Part shown: positions 60,250 through 64,000 of the stretch, one piece after another | How the letters are laid out: each line of letters begins with the position of its first letter | Position numbering within the stretch: the first letter of the stretch is position 1 | Assembly (NCBI RefSeq): GCF_048569485.1 | Contig: NC_134358.1 | Location: forward strand, 554,251,380-554,315,379 | DNA: 64,000 nt | Source: Anomaloglossus baeobatrachus | Lineage: Eukaryota; Chordata; Amphibia; Anura; Aromobatidae | Direction of reading: 5' to 3' | Program-made: the position numbers and the translations under genes | Notes under the pieces: model-generated | Told to the model about the DNA's origin: nothing | Database searches by the model: none | The model's input: the letters and a program-made list of their open reading frames with translations, nothing else

Positions 60250-60823
60250 GGCGGGCTTTGCACGTTGCGATATCGGTAACAATGTGTTACCGACGCTGCA
60301 GCGATAGTCCCCGCCCCCCATCGCAAGTGTGATATCTTGTGATAGCTGGTGTAGCGAACATTATCGCTACGGCAGCTTCACACGGACTCACCTGCCCTGC
60401 GACGTCGCTCTGGCCTCCTTACTTAGGGGGCGGGTCGTGCGGCATCATAGCGACGTCACACGGCAGGCGGCCAATAGAAGCGGAGGGGCGGAGATGAGCG
60501 GGACGTAAATATCCCGCCCACCTCCTTCCTTCTGCATAGCTGGTCGGGACGCAGGTAGGAGATGTTGCTCGCTCCAGCGGCTTCACACACAGCGATGTGT
60601 GCTGCCTGCTGGAACGAGGAACAACATCGTATCTCCTATTGGTGCGACATTATGAAAATGACCGACACTACACCAATCATACGATAACGACGCTTTTGCA
60701 CTCGTTAATCGTATGTAAAAGGCTTTACACACTACGATGTCGACAGCGATGCCGGATGTGCGTCACTTTCGTTTTGACCCCACCGACATCGCACCTGCGA
60801 TATCGTAGTGTGCAAAGCCCGCC
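60250..60823. mobile_element. 574-bp MITE with TTA target duplication (PIF/Harbinger-like)
   Basis: The ends read 'ggcgggctttgcac' and its inverse, continuing into 'cgatatcg', with TTA outside both (60247-60249, 60824-60826). There is no transposase. Near its right end the sequence 'gatgccggatgtgcgtcact' ... 'ttgaccccaccgac' is shared in inverse with 42540-42580 in the palindromic element, so the two are related. Confidence 0.82.
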
Positions 60824-61661
60824 TTAGTCACACTCGGTTTCCGCTATTACTGGGATAGCTGGGTGACAACCACTCTGGAGCACACCCAGCAGTTGTCAGG
60901 CAATTTTTCCTGACTGCTTAACAGCAATTTAGTCCAGTTGTCTTGAAATGCTGTCCTTATATTGGACTTGTTCTCTGTTTATGAAGGGTACCGCAATGGG
61001 GTCTGACATGAGCCCCTTGTTAGACCAGTTTCTTAGATATCAAACTACAGTCTTGAGATGACTAAATATGCTTTTATAAGCTTTTCTATATACTATTGCA
61101 TGGTATAAAAATGTGTCAACTGTTTTTGTAACTCCTTAAAATCTTTAAACACAATCTGTCAGCACAGAATGAATGTTCAAACCAAGTGCAGGCGCTCAGT
61201 GCATCATGACTCGGCTAACCATTTAAGTACACCTTCACACCTGCTTGAAGATCCGCTCAATCCTAGTAAAAGGGCAATATTTATTTCTACTTAAAAAAAT
61301 AGAAAAACCTATAAAAACCCATCAAGAGATCTCAGCAGCCAAAGTACAGATTCACCTTTTTGTATTTTTCTGTAAACAAATGACATCATCTGCAATTTAG
61401 ATTACTGTAGCCACACTCTCGGAGGTTGCCATTATATAAAACGGCACACAACAGAAAACCCAAAGACGGGTTATATCAAGTCTTGTATAATTGGTGGGGG
61501 AAGGTGGAACTATATGGATCTAGATCTTTTTTTTTTTCAACATATGTAGCTATGTAAGTCTTAATCTGGACAGAATGCCCTCGAAAAAAATATTTTTAAA
61601 TATACTCAGCAAAAAACAGCAGATAATATAAAAAATAAAATAAGAGTGGCAAACATATATA
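60824..61661. other. Intergenic DNA, nothing recognised
   Basis: AT-rich sequence without supportable features. Confidence 0.4.
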
Positions 61662-61828
61662 CAGTCATGGCCAAAAGTTTTGTCGCCCTTGAAATTCTCC
61701 CAGAAAATGTTTGTAATTATATTATTATTATTATTTATTATTATAGCACCATTTATTCCATGACGCTTTACAAGTGAAAGAGGGTATACGTACAACAATC
61801 ATTAACAGTACAAAACAGACTGGTATAG

Positions 61829-62400
61829 GAGGAGAGAGGACCCTGCCCGTGAGGGCTCACATTCTACAGGAGGAGAGAGGACCCTGCCCGTGAGGGCTCA
61901 CATTCTACAGGAGGAGAGAGGACCCTGCCCGCGAGGGCTCACAGTCTACAGGAGGAGAGAGGACCCTGCCCACGAGGGCTCACAGTCTACAGGAGGAGAG
62001 AGGACCCTGCCCACGAGGGCTCACAGTCTACAGGAGGAGAGAGGACCCTGCCCGCGAGAGCTAACAGTCTACAGGAGGAGAGAGGACCCTGCCCGCGAGG
62101 GCTTACAGTCTACAGGAGGAGAGAGGACCCTGCCCGCGAGGGCTCACAGTCTACAGGAGGAGAGAGGACCCTGCCCACGAGGGCTCACAGTCTACAGGAG
62201 GAGAGAGGACCCTGCCCGCGAGGGCTAACAGTCTACAGGAGGAGAGAGGACCCTGCCCGCGAGGGCTCACAGTCTACAGGAGGAGAGAGGACCCTTCCCA
62301 CGAGGGCTCACAGTCTACAGGAGGAGAGAGGACCCTGCCCGCGAGGGCTCAGTCTACAGGAGGAGAGAGGACCCTGCCTGCGAGGGCTCACAGTCTACAG
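61829..62400 (-). repeat. 41-bp minisatellite in the LINE 3' UTR
   Basis: About 14 copies of 'aggaggagagaggaccctgc', 'ccgcgagggctcacagtcta' plus c (plus-strand reading). They differ at a few positions. Confidence 0.95.
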
Positions 62401-62465
62401 GGAATGGGTGATGGTACAATAGGTGAGGACAGAGCTGGTTGCGCAGTGGTGTACTGGTCTGAGGG

Positions 62466-63040
62466 TTATTGTAGGTTGTAGGCTTGTTGGAAGAGGTGGG
62501 TCTTCAGGTTCCTCTTGAAGCTTTCCATGGTAGGGGAGAGTCTGATATGCTGAGGTAGAGCGTTCCAGAGTATGGGGGATGCACGGGAGAAATCTTGTAC
62601 GCAATTGTGGGAAGAGGAGATAAGAGAGGAGCAGAGAAGGAGATCTTGTGAGGATCTGAGGTTGCGTGCAGGTAGGTACCGGGAGACTAGATCACAGATG
62701 TAGGGAGGAGACAGGTTGTGCATGGCTTTGTATGTCATGGTTAATGTTTTGAACTGGAGTCGTTGGGCGATGGGAAGCCAGTGAAGGGATTGGCAGAGTG
62801 GCGAGGCTGGGGAGTAGCGAGGGGAGAGGTAGATTAAGCGGGCTGCAGAGTTTAGGATAGATTGGAGGGGTGCAAGAGTGTTGGAAGGGAGGCCAGAGAG
62901 CAGGAGGTTGCAGTAGTCGAGGCGGGAGATGATGAGGGCATGCACTAATGTTTTTACTGATTCTTGGTTAAGGAAAGCACGGATCCGGGAGATATTTTTG
63001 AGTTGTAGTCTGCATGAGGTGAAGAGGGCTTGGATGTGTG
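62466..63040 (-). pseudogene. LINE reverse transcriptase C-terminus
   Basis: From about 63040 the frame reads IQALFTSCRLQLKNISRIRA, then LVHALIISRLDYCNLLLSGL, SLHWLPIAQRLQFKTLTMTY, YICDLVSRYLPARNLRSSQD and SFKRNLKTHLFQQAYNLQ. This is the conserved end of L2/CR1/Rex-type ORF2 proteins. The frame is open to a stop at 62466, but the protein is only a fragment because the insertion is 5'-truncated. Confidence 0.88.
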
Positions 63041-63229
63041 GCTTGGATATGTTTTGTTATACACTTTTATTTCCTTTGTATGTATTGGGACAACACAGAA
63101 TAAATGCAAATTGGACATAATTTCACACAAAACCCCAAAAATGGGCATGACAAAATTGTTGTCCCTCTCATCCTAATATTTGGTCGCACACCCTTTACCC
63201 TTTGGAATAAATCCCTGCAATCAGTCGCC

Positions 63230-63850
63230 TCCTATACCCGTCCCAAGCTTCATCCTCCTCTCAAGTGGAATCTCGGACTCTTCTTTATAATCTGCTCCAG
63301 GTCTCTCATAGCTGAAGACGTCTTCTCTTCTCCCAACAGCAATTTTAAGATCTCTCCACAGGAGTCAGTGGGATTTAGATCCGGACTCATTGCTGCCTCT
63401 TCAGAACTCTCCAGCGCTTTGTTTCCATCCATTTCTGGGGCTTCTTGAAGTGTTTGGGGTCATTGTCCTACTTGAAGACCCCTGACCTAGGACACACACC
63501 CAGAATCTGACACTGGGCACTACATTGCCACCCAAAATCCTTTGGTAATCTTCAGTTTTCATGATGTCTTGCACACTGTCAAGGCCCCCAGTGTCAGAGG
63601 CAGCAAAACAACCCCAAAACATCTTCTGATGACTCTTCCATGAAGGCCATATTTATGCAAGTGTTTCTGAATAGTAGAACAATGTAACACATCTCCAGAG
63701 TCTGCTAAATCTTCCTGAGGGTCTTTTGCAGTCAGGCAGAAGGTTCTGATTTGCCTCGCAATCCTATCAGCAGCTCTCACAGAAATGTTGCTTGGTCTTC
63801 CAGACCTTATCTTCTCCTCCACTGTTCCTGGTAACTGCCATTTGTTAATT
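63230..63850 (-). pseudogene. Tc1 transposase pseudogene (partial)
   Basis: Pieces readable on the minus strand are, from the N-terminal side, RSGRPSNISVRAADRIARQI and CSTIQKHLHKYGLHGR; then MFWGCFAASDTGGLDSVQDI; then MSPDLNPTDSCGEILKLLL and MRDLEQIIKKSPRF. They match the DNA-binding and C-terminal catalytic parts of Tc1 transposases. The frame is broken, and the region between the helix-turn-helix and the WGCF block is deleted, so the first catalytic block is missing. Confidence 0.8.
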
Positions 63851-64000
63851 ATTTTTCAGACTGCAAGCCTGAGCTCAAACAGAGAACATGTCTTGTGTAA
63901 TCATTGTCTGATTCATTAACATCAGCTCCGATATATATAGCTAATACGGCACTGGTCTCTGGATACCCTGTATGAAGATACCATTAGCTATCTTTTCCCA
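63851..64000. repeat. Dispersed repeat shared with 3288-3393 (inverted)
   Basis: The last ~105 bp ('gatatatatagctaatacgg' ... 'gaagataccattagctatct') match 3288-3393 in reverse complement. The element continues outside the window. Confidence 0.7.

Larger units (their letters stand above)
61713..63049 (-). mobile_element. L2/CR1-like LINE, 5'-truncated, inserted in the Tc1 element
   Basis: The minus strand encodes the C-terminal end of the LINE reverse transcriptase protein. It is followed by a 3' UTR with a 41-bp minisatellite and a tail ending 'tgtaaagcgtcatggaataa' ... 'gtgctataataataaataat' plus ATT repeats. The 5' truncation at about 63049 and the A/T-repeat tail are typical of the clade. 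It interrupts the Tc1 terminal region. Confidence 0.88.
61662..63850 (-). mobile_element. Tc1-type transposon split by a LINE; far end not resolved
   Basis: The left end 'cagtcatggccaaaagtttt' follows a TA and is the known Tc1-type terminus. After the LINE insertion the terminal region resumes at about 63050 ('tgttttgttatacac', 'aattggacataatttcacac'). The transposase follows on the minus strand. No matching right terminus is visible; near 63850 the sequence passes into another repeat. Confidence 0.85.

Overview
The window looks like nuclear DNA of an amphibian, most probably a frog or toad. Three conserved vertebrate genes lie in the order and orientation known from the human 7p21 region: the last two coding exons of MIOS (+, 2843-5104), all four coding exons of RPA3 (-, 22141-25077) and the three coding exons of UMAD1 (+, 29852-56179). 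Their exons add up to well under 1 kb of coding sequence. The rest is introns and intergenic DNA filled with transposons and unusually many tandem repeats. Abundant DIRS elements, Tc1/mariner copies, a tRNA-derived SINE with an L2/CR1-like tail and large palindromic elements all fit an anuran genome.

Layout. 1-2432: 3' part of a DIRS retroelement inside a MIOS intron. 2843-5104: MIOS terminal exons; the last intron holds an L1 fragment and a long polypyrimidine tract. 5590-7950: an 86-bp minisatellite, a dispersed repeat and a degenerate tandem array. 7951-20014: one DIRS element (+) with a second, nearly whole DIRS element (-) inserted in its 3' terminal repeat. 20440-21590: a Tc1 fragment and a 47-bp minisatellite. 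22141-25077: RPA3, with two MITE-like elements and a tandem repeat in its introns. 25078-25593: a compact head-to-head promoter with three CCAAT boxes and a perfect CRE, serving RPA3 and UMAD1. 25640-28790: a 3.1-kb minisatellite in the first UMAD1 intron. 29934-47384: a 17-kb intron with many minisatellites, two SINEs, a foldback element carrying a hAT element, an LTR-like remnant and a 2.76-kb palindromic element. 47462-55921: a third intron with a nearly intact Tc1 transposon inside a 35-bp minisatellite, a 27-bp array and a decayed Tc1 copy. 56180-64000: downstream DNA with a second array of the 86-bp repeat, a mariner copy, a TTA-flanked MITE, and a Tc1 element into which an L2-like LINE has inserted.

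How the genes relate. MIOS is a GATOR2 subunit (amino-acid signalling to mTORC1), RPA3 is the small subunit of the single-strand-binding complex RPA, and UMAD1 carries the UMA domain that docks on ESCRT-I. They share no pathway; what is conserved is position. RPA3 and UMAD1 start about 0.5 kb apart and probably share a promoter, and MIOS and RPA3 converge across about 17 kb made mostly of DIRS sequence.

I found no new protein system. The long open frames over tandem arrays (up to about 1000 codons on both strands at 25.6-28.8 kb) are repeat artefacts. The most interesting structure is in the repeats: nested DIRS elements, two palindromic elements with identifiable ends, a SINE sharing its tail with a LINE in the same window, and minisatellite families recurring at separate sites.
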